From Paraglaciecola sp. L1A13 (GTDB taxonomy: Bacteria; Pseudomonadota; Gammaproteobacteria; Enterobacterales; Alteromonadaceae): a stretch of DNA of 64,000 nucleotides. The notes beneath the pieces were generated by a model, which was given only the letters and a program-made list of their open reading frames with translations, had not been told where the DNA came from and searched no databases. Both the position numbers and the translations under genes were made by a program. Of this stretch, positions 1 through 8,781 are shown in pieces. Location: positions 3,348,001 through 3,412,000 of the forward strand of contig NZ_CP047024.1 of assembly GCF_009796745.1 (NCBI RefSeq), read 5' to 3'. Numbering within the stretch: position 1 is the first letter of the stretch; each line of letters opens with the position of its first letter.

Positions 1-312
1 TCTTGGTGGGTACTAATGCCGTCCTGTGTGGGCGCATTACTTAGTCTAGGGATTTTATTTTTTGCGACAGACGGGCAAATAAGCTTTGATGCAATATCGC
101 CAAGCGCATTATCTTTTATATTTGCCATACCGCCTACCTCTTCTTGGTTTGGGCTGGCAAGCAGTATTAAACTTGAAACGTTTTGGACTATGTACCTGAT
201 CTTTATTGGTCTATCACAGTGGGTTGAGCTATCACGGCAACGTGCGATAATCATTGCGTTTACGCCTTGCTTGGTTATTTGGCTAAGTTGGGCATTGTTA
301 CTGTTGTTTTAA
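1..312 (+). CDS. C-terminal part of a membrane protein, possibly Yip1 family
   Basis: The frame is open from the first base of the window, so this is the 3' end of a gene that starts upstream; about 103 residues are visible. They contain a hydrophobic stretch near the start (ALLSLGILFF) and two more near the end (TMYLIFIGLSQWVEL and AIIIAFTPCLVIWLSWALLLL), so an inner-membrane protein is likely. The spacing of the last helices and the short basic loop (SRQRA) resemble the end of Yip1-domain proteins, but this is a weak call from a fragment. Confidence 0.5.
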   Translation, partial: SWWVLMPSCVGALLSLGILFFATDGQISFDAISPSALSFIFAIPPTSSWFGLASSIKLETFWTMYLIFIGLSQWVELSRQRAIIIAFTPCLVIWLSWALLLLF

Positions 313-358
313 CACGATTAATGGTCGCTAAAAATAACAAGACTCTATAACCGTAAAT

Positions 359-1219
359 TTACTTGCTCGGGCGCTTGGGGCGAAAGTATTCCCGATTAAG
401 ATAAAACTGCGGCTCTTGATTTAGCTCACTCCAACCAGGCAGGCCCAACAATGGTAATGGAAATAAAGGCTTTGGCTGTTTAAACAATTCAGTGTTTGTG
501 ATTGCCGCGCTCAAGCGCTCATCAACCTCAGCGTTTTGCTGTGCGATACTTAACAATGAAAAGCCCTTTTCTACTTCGATGGCTAACCACTTCCCTGTTA
601 ACCCTATAAAGGGGTCAAGCAACATTTCATAGTTAGCATGACCAAACATACGCGCGTGAATGGATATCCCCCATGCGCTTCGTGCATTATGCAGCGCTTC
701 ATACCATTTATGCTCTGTCAGTAAGCCAGTAACGGATTTACCTTTATCACCCTCAATCAATAACAACACACCACACTCATCGAAGTGCGTAATGTGATTG
801 CGCTGGGGCGTGCGTGGGCTGAGGCCAAACCGTTCAATATCATGCACGTGCAGCTTATTTAGCAGTTTTTTCGTTTTTGGGTATTGCAACCACACTAAAC
901 CATTGAACAAATCATGCCAGCTGTTAGCCCTGGTGGGTATTTGTGCATGCTTATTGATAATTTGTTCATAATAATTATCACTGGGGGCAAGCATATCTTG
1001 GCACACGAATCCAGGGGTACTTATTTGCGCTATCGACTGTTGTGTCTTCAATAGGTTTAAGCCCTGTGCATTGGGCCAGGTTGGCATATTTGATATTGAA
1101 AATTGAGTATCTAGATGCGCTATGGGTTCGCACGACAGTTGCAGTGTAAAGGGTTTATTCCAAGGTAAAGACATAAAAAGACAAACAAAATTCGTTGCTA
1201 GTAGGATGATGGGTGGCAT
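359..1219 (-). CDS. DUF3025 domain protein
   Basis: The 286-residue product carries the signature of the DUF3025 family (WHDLFNGLVWLQYPKTKKLLN, close to residues 119-139), followed by HFDECGVLLL, which is typical of these proteins of unknown function. I chose the ATG at 1219 because a GGAG lies 8 nt upstream of it. An in-frame start at 1288 would add 23 residues, would nearly reach the divergent peptidase gene and has no clear ribosome binding site. The N-terminus from 1219 is hydrophobic (PPIILLATNFVCLFM) and could be a signal or anchor; a later start is possible. No function is known for the family. Confidence 0.75.
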   Translation of the reverse strand: MPPIILLATNFVCLFMSLPWNKPFTLQLSCEPIAHLDTQFSISNMPTWPNAQGLNLLKTQQSIAQISTPGFVCQDMLAPSDNYYEQIINKHAQIPTRANSWHDLFNGLVWLQYPKTKKLLNKLHVHDIERFGLSPRTPQRNHITHFDECGVLLLIEGDKGKSVTGLLTEHKWYEALHNARSAWGISIHARMFGHANYEMLLDPFIGLTGKWLAIEVEKGFSLLSIAQQNAEVDERLSAAITNTELFKQPKPLFPLPLLGLPGWSELNQEPQFYLNREYFRPKRPSK

Positions 1220-1305
1220 TATAACAACTCCATTCCTGCGAGGCCTACTTTTATCGAGTGAGTGGAAATTAATTTTGAGTAAAACCAAACTAGGTGAATA
1301 TAAAA

Positions 1306-2949
1306 ATGAAAAGAATTCAACTGGCGGCTATTCCACTACTAAGCGCAACGTTGTTTGCCTGTGGCGTGAATAACGACAAAGATAATACATACAATGCACA
1401 AAGTGACTTTACGCGTGCGTATCAAAGCATTACTGATGCGACGCTAAAAGCACATACAAAAACACTTTCATCCGATGAATTTGAAGGGCGTTCGCCAACA
1501 TCAAAAGGCGAAAAAATCACCCTGGATTATTTAATTAGCAATTTTAAACAGATGGGTTATGAACCCGGTAATGGCGACAGCTATTTGCAAGCAGTCAATT
1601 TACTTGAGATGACCGCTTCACCTGCTATGACCATGACCATAGGTAATAACACCTTCGAATACAAAAAAGGCATGATCGCATCCACTAAGCGTGAAAAAAC
1701 GCAGGTAAACGTAAACGATTCCGATGTGATATTCGTTGGTTTTGGCGTCAATGCTCCAGAGTACGACTGGAATGACTACGCTGGGCTCGACGTTAAAGGC
1801 AAAACAGTCGTAATTTTGGTTAATGATCCCGGCTTTGAAAATCCTGACAGTGGTAAATTTCAAGGCAAGACCATGACGTATTATGGCCGCTGGACATACA
1901 AATACGAGGAAGCCAGTCGCCAAGGTGCAGCTGCAGCAATCATTGTTCACGAAACTGCGCCCGCATCATACGGTTGGTCTGTGGTTGCCAATAGTTGGAG
2001 TGGCCCACAATATAGCTTGGTCAGTGAAAATGGTAATGCGGATCGCGTTGCCGTTGAAGGATGGTTATCAAATGATGCAGCTAAAAAAGTATTCGCTGAC
2101 GCAGGGTTAGACTTCGCCCAAGAAAAAGCTAAAGCGCTTGTGAGTCCATATCACAGCAACTTAAAACAAAAGGCATCTATAACCGTAAATAGCACCATGA
2201 AGAAATCTGTTAGCCATAACGTTATCGCCACTTTACCAGGTTCACAGACGCCTGAAGAACATATAATTTACAGTGCTCACTGGGATCACTTAGGTAAAGA
2301 TGAAAATAAAAAAGGTGACCAGATATATAATGGCGCCCACGATAACGCCACAGGTACCGCCACAGCACTTGCGATTGCCAAAGCATATAAAGAACTAACC
2401 ATTGCACCAAAACGCTCGGTGACGTTTTTAATTGTTACCGCAGAAGAACAAGGCTTACTAGGCTCTTTGTATTATGCCGAACATCCTATTATTGCCCTTG
2501 ATAAAACAGTTGCGAATATTAATATGGATGCCATGAACGTACTTGGACGCACAAAAGATGTATCAGTTGTGGGAATGGGTAAGTCAGAACTAGAGACTTA
2601 TTTAGCCAAAGCCGCTAAACGACAAGACCGCGTGCTAACGCAAGAGTCTCGTCCTGAAGCGGGTTCATATTACCGCTCTGATCATTTTAGTTTCGCGAAA
2701 CAAGGGGTACCGGCTCTTTATGCAAAAGGTGGAAACACTCCAATCGATGAGAAAACGGCAGATTATAAAAAGCGCACCAAACTATTAATTACAGGGTGTT
2801 ATCATCAAGTTTGTGATCAATTCCGTGAAAACTGGGATTTTTCAGGTGTGCGGGAAGACAGCCAACTATTGTTTGAAGTGGGTTACGATCTTGCCCAATC
2901 ATCTGACTGGCCTAAGTGGAACGCTGCGAGTGAGTTTCAGCGTCACTGA
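1306..2949 (+). CDS. M28 family zinc metallopeptidase, lipoprotein
   Basis: The product (547 aa from the ATG at 1306) has a lipobox LFAC with Cys19, so it should be an envelope lipoprotein. A PA-type insert (about 145-275) sits before the M28 catalytic domain. The zinc ligands expected for M28 are visible: His325 in HWDHLG, Asp346 in GAHDNATG, Glu380-381 in TAEEQG, Asp408 in NMDAMN and His460 in SDHFSF. The family consists of aminopeptidases and carboxypeptidases; the exact substrate cannot be read from sequence. AGGTGA lies 8 nt before the ATG at 1306, which favours this over the GTG at 1294. It is divergent from the DUF3025 gene and followed by a hairpin at 2976. Confidence 0.9.
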   Translation: MKRIQLAAIPLLSATLFACGVNNDKDNTYNAQSDFTRAYQSITDATLKAHTKTLSSDEFEGRSPTSKGEKITLDYLISNFKQMGYEPGNGDSYLQAVNLLEMTASPAMTMTIGNNTFEYKKGMIASTKREKTQVNVNDSDVIFVGFGVNAPEYDWNDYAGLDVKGKTVVILVNDPGFENPDSGKFQGKTMTYYGRWTYKYEEASRQGAAAAIIVHETAPASYGWSVVANSWSGPQYSLVSENGNADRVAVEGWLSNDAAKKVFADAGLDFAQEKAKALVSPYHSNLKQKASITVNSTMKKSVSHNVIATLPGSQTPEEHIIYSAHWDHLGKDENKKGDQIYNGAHDNATGTATALAIAKAYKELTIAPKRSVTFLIVTAEEQGLLGSLYYAEHPIIALDKTVANINMDAMNVLGRTKDVSVVGMGKSELETYLAKAAKRQDRVLTQESRPEAGSYYRSDHFSFAKQGVPALYAKGGNTPIDEKTADYKKRTKLLITGCYHQVCDQFRENWDFSGVREDSQLLFEVGYDLAQSSDWPKWNAASEFQRH

Positions 2950-2975
2950 GTTTTTTAATTAAAATTTACCATTAC

Positions 2976-3011
2976 GGCCAGCTGATAATTTTATTAATCA
3001 GCTGGCCATTT
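2976..3011 (+). terminator. Hairpin after the M28 peptidase gene
   Basis: A perfect 11-bp inverted repeat (GGCCAGCTGAT / ATCAGCTGGCC) with a 10-nt AT loop lies 26 bp after the stop codon. The T-rich tail is poor (ATTTCTC), so it is a probable, not certain, intrinsic terminator. Confidence 0.55.
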
Positions 3012-3265
3012 CTCGTCCTTCCCGCACAAATAGGTTGAATTAATGCCAAAAAACGGCACTTAATCTAACTAATAGCCAACAAGTGTAAAAAAATTACAGT
3101 TTCCGCTTGCTTTTTTTTCTCATGCTGGCAAATTCAAGGGCGCAAGAAAGTAATAATAAATATAATAACCACCACTTTCCCCAGCACGCATGTTTGGTTT
3201 CATTAAAACCAAGCCATTCAGCTATATGAGTTAGTAACAAATAACCAAAAGAGAGAAGCCTTTTT
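3012..3265 (+). promoter_or_regulatory. Upstream region of asnB with two inverted repeats
   Basis: This gene-free leader holds TGTAA-N5-TTACA (3084-3098) and TTGGTTT-N5-AAACCAA (3194-3212). Both could be operator sites for asnB, but neither matches a regulator I can name. A minus-strand open frame here (3094-3342) overlaps the asnB start and has no family signature. Confidence 0.3.
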
Positions 3266-4936
3266 ATGTGTGGTATTTTCGGCATTCTGGACATCAAAAC
3301 TGATGTATCAGAACTTAGAACGCAAGCATTAGAACTTTCCAAACTACTGCGTCATCGCGGTCCTGACTGGTCGGGCGTATGGAATAACGATAATGCCATT
3401 TTGTGTCACGAGCGCTTAGCAATCGTTGACGTTGACAAAGGCGCGCAACCACTTATCAGCCGAAATAATAATAGCGTTCTTGCCGTCAATGGTGAGATCT
3501 ACAACCACAAGGCTCTTGAGCAGAACTTAGCTCAAGCGTACGATTTTAGAACTAAATCTGATTGTGAAGTTATTCTTCCTCTGTATGAACAGCAAGGCGT
3601 TGAGTTTATTGACCAACTGCAAGGTATGTTCGCTTTTGTACTTTACGATCAAGCGCAAGACGCTTACTTAATTGCTCGTGACCACATGGGAATTATTCCT
3701 TTGTATACCGGTTATGACGAACACGGTAATTTTTACGTCGCATCTGAAATGAAAGCTTTGGTTCCTGTATGTAAAACGGTACAAGAATTTCCTCCAGGGC
3801 ATTATTTATGGAGCAAAACAGGTGAGCTGAAAAAATACTATCAGCGAGACTGGATGGACTATGAAAACGTTAAAAATAATCCGACTGATTTAAATGATCT
3901 TAAAGTTGCATTCGAAAAATCAGTAAAATCGCATTTAATGTCTGACGTGCCTTACGGTGTATTATTATCCGGTGGTTTAGACTCGTCATTAGTCTCCGCT
4001 ATTGCAGCCAAATATGTGGCTAAACGCGTAGAAGATAACGATGAGTCTGATGCATGGTGGCCTCGACTGCATTCTTTCGCAGTAGGTCTTGAAGGCGCAC
4101 CTGATTTAATCGCGGCAAAAAAAGTAGCTGAGATGATTGGTACCGTACACCACGAAGTACATTTTACCGTGCAAGAAGGATTAGATGCTATTCGTGACGT
4201 AATTTATCATCTTGAAACCTACGATGTAACAACAATTCGTGCGGCAACGCCTATGTACCTAATGAGCCGTAAAATAAAGGCCATGGGTATTAAAATGGTA
4301 TTGTCTGGTGAAGGTGCTGATGAAATATTTGGTGGTTATCTATATTTCCATAAAGCACCTAATGCGAAAGAATTTCACGAAGAAACGTTACGTAAACTTG
4401 AACGCTTACACATGTTTGATTGTGCCCGTGCTAATAAATCTACATCAGCTTGGGGTGTAGAAGCGCGCGTCCCTTTCCTAGATAAAGAATTCTTAGATGT
4501 AGCGATGCGCCTAAACCCACAAGACAAAATGTGTCTTGATGGCAAAATGGAAAAATGGATCCTACGTAAAGCCTTTGATAACGGCGAGTACTTACCTGCT
4601 GAAGTGTTATGGCGTCAAAAAGAACAATTCAGTGATGGCGTAGGCTACTCGTGGATTGATTCTATTAAAGAGCAAGTAGAGCAAGATGTGACAGATCAAC
4701 AATTGGCAAGCGCAGCATTCCGCTTCCCAATCAACACCCCTGACACAAAAGAAGGCTACTACTTCCGTACTGTTTTTGAGTCTTTCTTCCCGCAAGAAAG
4801 TGCTGCTCATTGTGTACCTGGCGGTAAATCTATCGCTTGTAGCACGGTTGAAGCATTAGAATGGGACGCTAGCTTTAAAGGCAATGCTGACCCATCAGGT
4901 CGCGCGATGCGTGATGTGCACAACCAAGCTAGCTAA
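3266..4936 (+). CDS. asnB: Asparagine synthetase B (glutamine-hydrolysing)
   Basis: This enzyme makes asparagine from aspartate, ATP and glutamine in the cytoplasm. The protein starts MCGIFGI, which after Met removal exposes Cys as the N-terminal nucleophile of the class II glutaminase domain (about 1-200). The C-terminal synthetase domain carries the PPi-loop SGGLDSS at 235-241. Its 556 residues match the usual AsnB length. It stands alone between hairpins (2976 and 4963). Confidence 0.97.
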   Translation: MCGIFGILDIKTDVSELRTQALELSKLLRHRGPDWSGVWNNDNAILCHERLAIVDVDKGAQPLISRNNNSVLAVNGEIYNHKALEQNLAQAYDFRTKSDCEVILPLYEQQGVEFIDQLQGMFAFVLYDQAQDAYLIARDHMGIIPLYTGYDEHGNFYVASEMKALVPVCKTVQEFPPGHYLWSKTGELKKYYQRDWMDYENVKNNPTDLNDLKVAFEKSVKSHLMSDVPYGVLLSGGLDSSLVSAIAAKYVAKRVEDNDESDAWWPRLHSFAVGLEGAPDLIAAKKVAEMIGTVHHEVHFTVQEGLDAIRDVIYHLETYDVTTIRAATPMYLMSRKIKAMGIKMVLSGEGADEIFGGYLYFHKAPNAKEFHEETLRKLERLHMFDCARANKSTSAWGVEARVPFLDKEFLDVAMRLNPQDKMCLDGKMEKWILRKAFDNGEYLPAEVLWRQKEQFSDGVGYSWIDSIKEQVEQDVTDQQLASAAFRFPINTPDTKEGYYFRTVFESFFPQESAAHCVPGGKSIACSTVEALEWDASFKGNADPSGRAMRDVHNQAS

Positions 4937-4962
4937 TTTTTAATAGAAATTAAGTCATTATG

Positions 4963-4988
4963 AAAAAAACCGCGCAAGCGGTTTTTTT
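4963..4988 (+). terminator. Intrinsic terminator of asnB
   Basis: AAAAACCGC and GCGGTTTTT form a perfect stem around a short GCAA loop and end in a T run, 27 bp after the asnB stop. Confidence 0.85.
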
Positions 4989-5026
4989 ATGTCTATAAAA
5001 TGCGCTTTATTGCGTAATAAATCGTG

Positions 5027-5049
5027 CCAAAAAGGGAGTTTTCGCTCCC
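5027..5049 (-). terminator. Intrinsic terminator of the SDR gene
   Basis: Read on the minus strand, GGGAG-N6-CTCCC is followed by TTTTT. It lies 44 bp after the stop of the minus-strand SDR gene, so the asnB and SDR genes each have their own terminator at this convergent junction. Confidence 0.7.
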
Positions 5050-5092
5050 GCTGCAGTTATATTAGGTTGCATCACCGAAGTACATGAGCGCG

Positions 5093-5980
5093 TTAAAACG
5101 TGACAATCTCTTCATTGATAAGATGACCAACGACGGGGCTGTCTTGCGCGTCGACAAATGCGTTATCAATTGCTTGAGAACGACCGCTGGTCACTTTACG
5201 ATAATTTGGATGAGTATAAATATAAGTCTGTTTAGACTTAAGAGCCTCCAATACACGCTGGGCTAAAACGCCAGCTGGAATGCCTGACTCCACCGCTATC
5301 GTCGCAGCATTAGCACCAGCTTGCAGTTTCTTTTTATCTTGTCGGTTCTCTTGCGCCACAGCGTATTTCGTCTGGCGATTACGATGAGATTCGTGAATAC
5401 GGGTTTTAACAAACGCCGGACATAACGCTGACACATGTATATTGTGTGATTTAAGCTCCACCGCCCAACTTTCAGTCATAGATACAACTGCAGCTTTCGA
5501 TGCGCAATAAGCGCCTGCGTATGGCATACCTAACATTCCTGCCATCGATGCAACATTAACAATCCAACCGCCCTCACCATGCTCTTTTATAGCCGGAACG
5601 CAGGCTTGTGCGCCATATAGCACACCCATAACGTTAACATCCATCACCCAACGCCACGTTTCATGCTCGGTATCTTCAATTTTACCTGGGATCCCGCCCA
5701 CACCGGCGTTATTAATCACCATATGGATTTTACCGTAGGTATCTTTTGCTCGGGCGACAACGTCTTGCCATTGTTTGTAATCAGTTACGTCTAATTCGCA
5801 GGCTAATACGTTCACGCCTTTATCTAACAACGATTGTCTTGAAACGGCCAACGCTTGAATATCGATGTCGCCCATCACGATATTCATACCTTGCTTACCG
5901 AGAGCTTCTGCCAGTGCTAAACCAATACCACCTGCCGCACCTGAGATTATCGCCGTTTTACCCATAAATTCGTTTGACAT
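5093..5980 (-). CDS. Short-chain dehydrogenase/reductase (SDR)
   Basis: This is a classical SDR oxidoreductase of 295 aa. The Rossmann motif G14-x3-G18-x-G20 (SGAAGGIG), the structural NNAG (90-93), the catalytic Ser145 and the Tyr158-x3-Lys162 pair (YCASK) are all present. ELDVTD near residues 62-67 and the acidic Asp38 after strand 2 hint at NAD rather than NADP preference, but this is an inference. The substrate is unknown. It is transcribed away from the acuI-like gene, with a 355-bp divergent promoter region between them. Confidence 0.9.
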   Translation of the reverse strand: MSNEFMGKTAIISGAAGGIGLALAEALGKQGMNIVMGDIDIQALAVSRQSLLDKGVNVLACELDVTDYKQWQDVVARAKDTYGKIHMVINNAGVGGIPGKIEDTEHETWRWVMDVNVMGVLYGAQACVPAIKEHGEGGWIVNVASMAGMLGMPYAGAYCASKAAVVSMTESWAVELKSHNIHVSALCPAFVKTRIHESHRNRQTKYAVAQENRQDKKKLQAGANAATIAVESGIPAGVLAQRVLEALKSKQTYIYTHPNYRKVTSGRSQAIDNAFVDAQDSPVVGHLINEEIVTF

Positions 5981-6335
5981 TGTTACCCCTTATTCTGCAA
6001 GACTTAACCAACCATATTTGTGTTTGTTAAGTGTGAAAACCAGCCTGCGTGATTTCCTTTAAACTCAGAGTAGATGTGGTTGTGTGTTTTACATACTTTA
6101 TTTGCTTAATTCATCTGACTTAATGTGGTGAATAGAAATAATGGCCTTTTCACTTCGTCAGGTTTTGTCCGTTAACCTCTTGAATATTCGATACAGCCCC
6201 CAACCTTAATGGGTAGCGCATGCTCTCCCAATGGCGAACTCGCCTTTACATTATAAGTTGAACTTTGCGATGTGTTTGTAACAAGATCGCGGTTTATTCA
6301 TTACATCAATTTCCTATAACAGGAGTATTTTATTC
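5981..6335. other. Divergent intergenic region, SDR / acuI-like
   Basis: No gene or recognisable operator is visible in these 355 bp. It must hold the promoters of both flanking genes. AACAGGAG at about 6319 is a good ribosome binding site for the plus-strand gene. Confidence 0.4.
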
Positions 6336-7343
6336 ATGTCTCAAGCCAACACTTTTAAAGCCCTACTCGTCGAAGAGCAAGATGATAAGACCTTTACCAA
6401 GAGTATTGTTCAGCGCAGTGTCAGTGATTTACCAGATAATGACCTACTGATCCAAGTCCACTATTCGTCGCTAAACTACAAAGATGCGATGTCAGCCAGC
6501 GGTAATAAGCGCATTAGTCAGCACTTTCCGCACACGCCAGGAATCGATGCCGCTGGCATTGTGATAAGCGATAAGTCAGGCACATTCTCAGCTGGCCAAC
6601 ATGTATTGGTATTTGGTTACGACTTAGGCATGAATACACCTGGTGGCTTAGGACAAATGATTTCGATACCAGCCACATGGGCGGTAGCTTGCCCTGAAAC
6701 CCTGACGTTAAAAGAAGCCATGACTTATGGCACAGGGGGATTAACCGCAGCATTGTGTATTCAAAAGCTTGAGAAAATGGGCGCTAAACCCAGCGACGGT
6801 CCAGTAGCGGTAACTGGTGCAACAGGCGGTGTAGGCAGTATCAGTATCGCACTACTCAAGCAATTAGGTTATGAGGTTGTGGCATTTTCTGGCAAACCTG
6901 AACAATCAGATAAGTTAAAAGAACTAGGTGCTAGCGAAGTATTACACAGAGATGTGATTTTAGAAGTGAAAGACTTACCCATAGGTAAAACAAAATGGGC
7001 GCACGGTATTGATACTTTAGGAGGCGATTATTTAACCGGTTTGCTGAAACAGCTAAAAGCCGGAGGAGGTGTTGCTTCAGTAGGCCTTGCTTCGTCACCT
7101 GAAATAGCAATGAATGTGATACCTTTTATCACCCGCGGCGTGTCGTTGCTTGGCGTTGATTCAGTCTATATTCCACTTGAAGATAAAAAGCATATTTGGC
7201 AGCGCGTAGCAACAGACATGAAACTACCTAATTTGGATAGCTACCAACAAGAGATTTCACTCCCAGAAACCCCCGCTTACCTAGATCGCTTCTTTAAAGG
7301 TCAAGTTGTTGGTCGCTACGTAGTCAATGTGCAAGATGCATAA
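6336..7343 (+). CDS. acuI: YhdH/AcuI-type NADPH-dependent acrylyl-CoA reductase (MDR family)
   Basis: This is a zinc-less medium-chain dehydrogenase of 335 aa. The GroES-like half contains YSSLNYKDAM (43-52) and PHTPGIDAAG (65-74). The nucleotide-binding half contains GATGGVG (161-167). These are hallmarks of the YhdH/YhfP/AcuI group, which reduces acrylyl-CoA to propionyl-CoA and so detoxifies acrylate, for example from DMSP breakdown in marine bacteria. The exact substrate is inferred from the family; no DMSP lyase gene is next to it. Confidence 0.85.
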   Translation: MSQANTFKALLVEEQDDKTFTKSIVQRSVSDLPDNDLLIQVHYSSLNYKDAMSASGNKRISQHFPHTPGIDAAGIVISDKSGTFSAGQHVLVFGYDLGMNTPGGLGQMISIPATWAVACPETLTLKEAMTYGTGGLTAALCIQKLEKMGAKPSDGPVAVTGATGGVGSISIALLKQLGYEVVAFSGKPEQSDKLKELGASEVLHRDVILEVKDLPIGKTKWAHGIDTLGGDYLTGLLKQLKAGGGVASVGLASSPEIAMNVIPFITRGVSLLGVDSVYIPLEDKKHIWQRVATDMKLPNLDSYQQEISLPETPAYLDRFFKGQVVGRYVVNVQDA

Positions 7344-7388
7344 AAATGTAACATCTATCGGAATATATCGTTAGGAAAATAGTAAAAA

Positions 7389-7424
7389 TGGCTCTCTCAC
7401 TTGAACGTGGGAAGGCCCTTTTTT
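7389..7424 (+). terminator. Probable bidirectional terminator between acuI and the binding-protein gene
   Basis: An imperfect hairpin (GGCTCTCTCAC / GTGGGAAGGCC, with G-T pairs) is followed by CTTTTTT on the plus strand and by ATTTTTA on the minus strand. Confidence 0.6.
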
Positions 7425-7476
7425 AGGTACATTTATATATAGTTAACTGATTTTGTAGTTTCTATTTAGGCTATTA

Positions 7477-8358
7477 TTACTGATTCAGTTTTAACACGTC
7501 AGGGTCATACCATAATTCTTTACGTTTAAGCGGTGTAGCAGTCGGTAAAAAACTATTTTCCAGCTCGAATATGTGACGATTAGGCATATTTGCTCGGTCT
7601 AACTTGCCCTGAAATGTTTGCACAAAAAGTTGCTCGAACGATCCATCTGCGATGGCTATTTCTAACCCTTTCTCAATTAAACTCGCCAATGGGCGACTTT
7701 TCTTATTCACAAAGAAATACATAGCCTCAGGGTAACGAATGGCTATCTCCTGCTCGACCATTAAATCAGCATTGTAAGCTGGGTTATCAATCTCATCCCA
7801 TACTTCAACTACCGAGCGGGGGAAAAAATCTCCCTGCGCACGGCGTAATAAATTAAAGAGATTACCATATGCATTATCTACCGTAACATTGAATCCATTA
7901 GCTTGAAGGATTTTGGTATCGGGCCAATCACGCCCTTGAATGGGAATAAGTTTTATTAAATGCTCGAGCTTTTGTACGTATTTAAATCGCGCAGGCATAT
8001 CATCTCTGATCAACAGTAAACGCCAACCAATCAAGCCTTTATATATAGGAATACGTATGGGCAGCAACTGTTGCTCCCGCTGTTTATCCGTCACGCTCCA
8101 CACCACATTTACATCGCGACTGTCCATCAAACGTTTGAGTGCTTTATTTTGCAACATAATGCGCTCAGATGGTTTAAGTGAGTACCGTACACCCGTTTTT
8201 TCAAGCGCTAGCGCCAATAATTTCACCGGATAAATTGACCGCTGATCCGATTCAGACATTGCCCTAGGATAGGTAAGTCGCCATGTGGCTGCCTGTCCGG
8301 TAAACGTGACCAACAAGGCAAGCCCAAATATTAATTTAACCAATGCTATCTCGCTCAT
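7477..8358 (-). CDS. Periplasmic solute-binding-like protein (SBP family 3 type)
   Basis: The 293-aa product starts with a signal peptide (MSEIALVKLIFGLALLVTFTGQA) and continues as a one-domain protein with the general layout of family 3 periplasmic binding proteins. The ending contains the typical LIEKGLEIAIADGSFEQLF helix. Such stand-alone proteins are common in Alteromonadales next to no transporter; the ligand is unknown. I chose the ATG at 8358, at the start of the signal peptide; an in-frame start at 8400 would add 14 charged residues. It overlaps the end of the NTF2-like gene, so the genes are probably co-transcribed with queE. Confidence 0.75.
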   Translation of the reverse strand: MSEIALVKLIFGLALLVTFTGQAATWRLTYPRAMSESDQRSIYPVKLLALALEKTGVRYSLKPSERIMLQNKALKRLMDSRDVNVVWSVTDKQREQQLLPIRIPIYKGLIGWRLLLIRDDMPARFKYVQKLEHLIKLIPIQGRDWPDTKILQANGFNVTVDNAYGNLFNLLRRAQGDFFPRSVVEVWDEIDNPAYNADLMVEQEIAIRYPEAMYFFVNKKSRPLASLIEKGLEIAIADGSFEQLFVQTFQGKLDRANMPNRHIFELENSFLPTATPLKRKELWYDPDVLKLNQ

Positions 8359-8770
8359 TATTACTAGAGAAAAATTGAAATATCGATTCTTGATCGTCAT
8401 CCACTACGGCCACAATGATTTTTAAGCTACCATCAGCAACCTCTTGCAAAGTATAAGAAGTCGCGCAGACTGAAACGACTTGATCATCAGCATCTAATAA
8501 TTGCCAACGCATTTTAAGAAAATGCAGTGTGTCAGACAAGCGTATTGCCTGCGTTAAATTAGGCAAATGCCTGACTATATTAGCTGCGCGCAAACGCTTA
8601 AGCATGACTTGACATGATTTTGCTAAGTCATCTCCCTGCATAAAGACATATTTATCGTGATCATTTATCACAACCGTCGGCAATAGACAGAAGTTGATTA
8701 AACGCTCAACATCATGCCGATCAAGCGCATGGGCATAATCCATTAAAAATTTCATCGCGTCTCGTTGCAT
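8336..8770 (-). CDS. NTF2/SnoaL-like protein of unknown function
   Basis: The product (144 aa from the ATG at 8770) starts with a helix of the type MKFLMDYAHALDRHDVERLINF, followed by strands with a conserved-looking VVINDHDKYVF and LHFLKMRWQLLDADDQVVSVCATSYTL. This is the layout of small NTF2-like (SnoaL-type) folds, but I cannot name a family. An upstream in-frame start at 8827 would overlap the end of queE by 46 bp; the start at 8770 lies 11 bp past the queE stop. It sits in one operon between queE and the binding-protein gene. Confidence 0.65.
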   Translation of the reverse strand: MQRDAMKFLMDYAHALDRHDVERLINFCLLPTVVINDHDKYVFMQGDDLAKSCQVMLKRLRAANIVRHLPNLTQAIRLSDTLHFLKMRWQLLDADDQVVSVCATSYTLQEVADGSLKIIVAVVDDDQESIFQFFSSNNERDSIG

Positions 8771-8781
8771 AAAAAACCCAA

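Noticed and set aside
3094..3342. 82-codon minus-strand frame across the asnB start
   Set aside because: It overlaps the asnB coding start and leader, has no homologous features and would need a promoter inside asnB.
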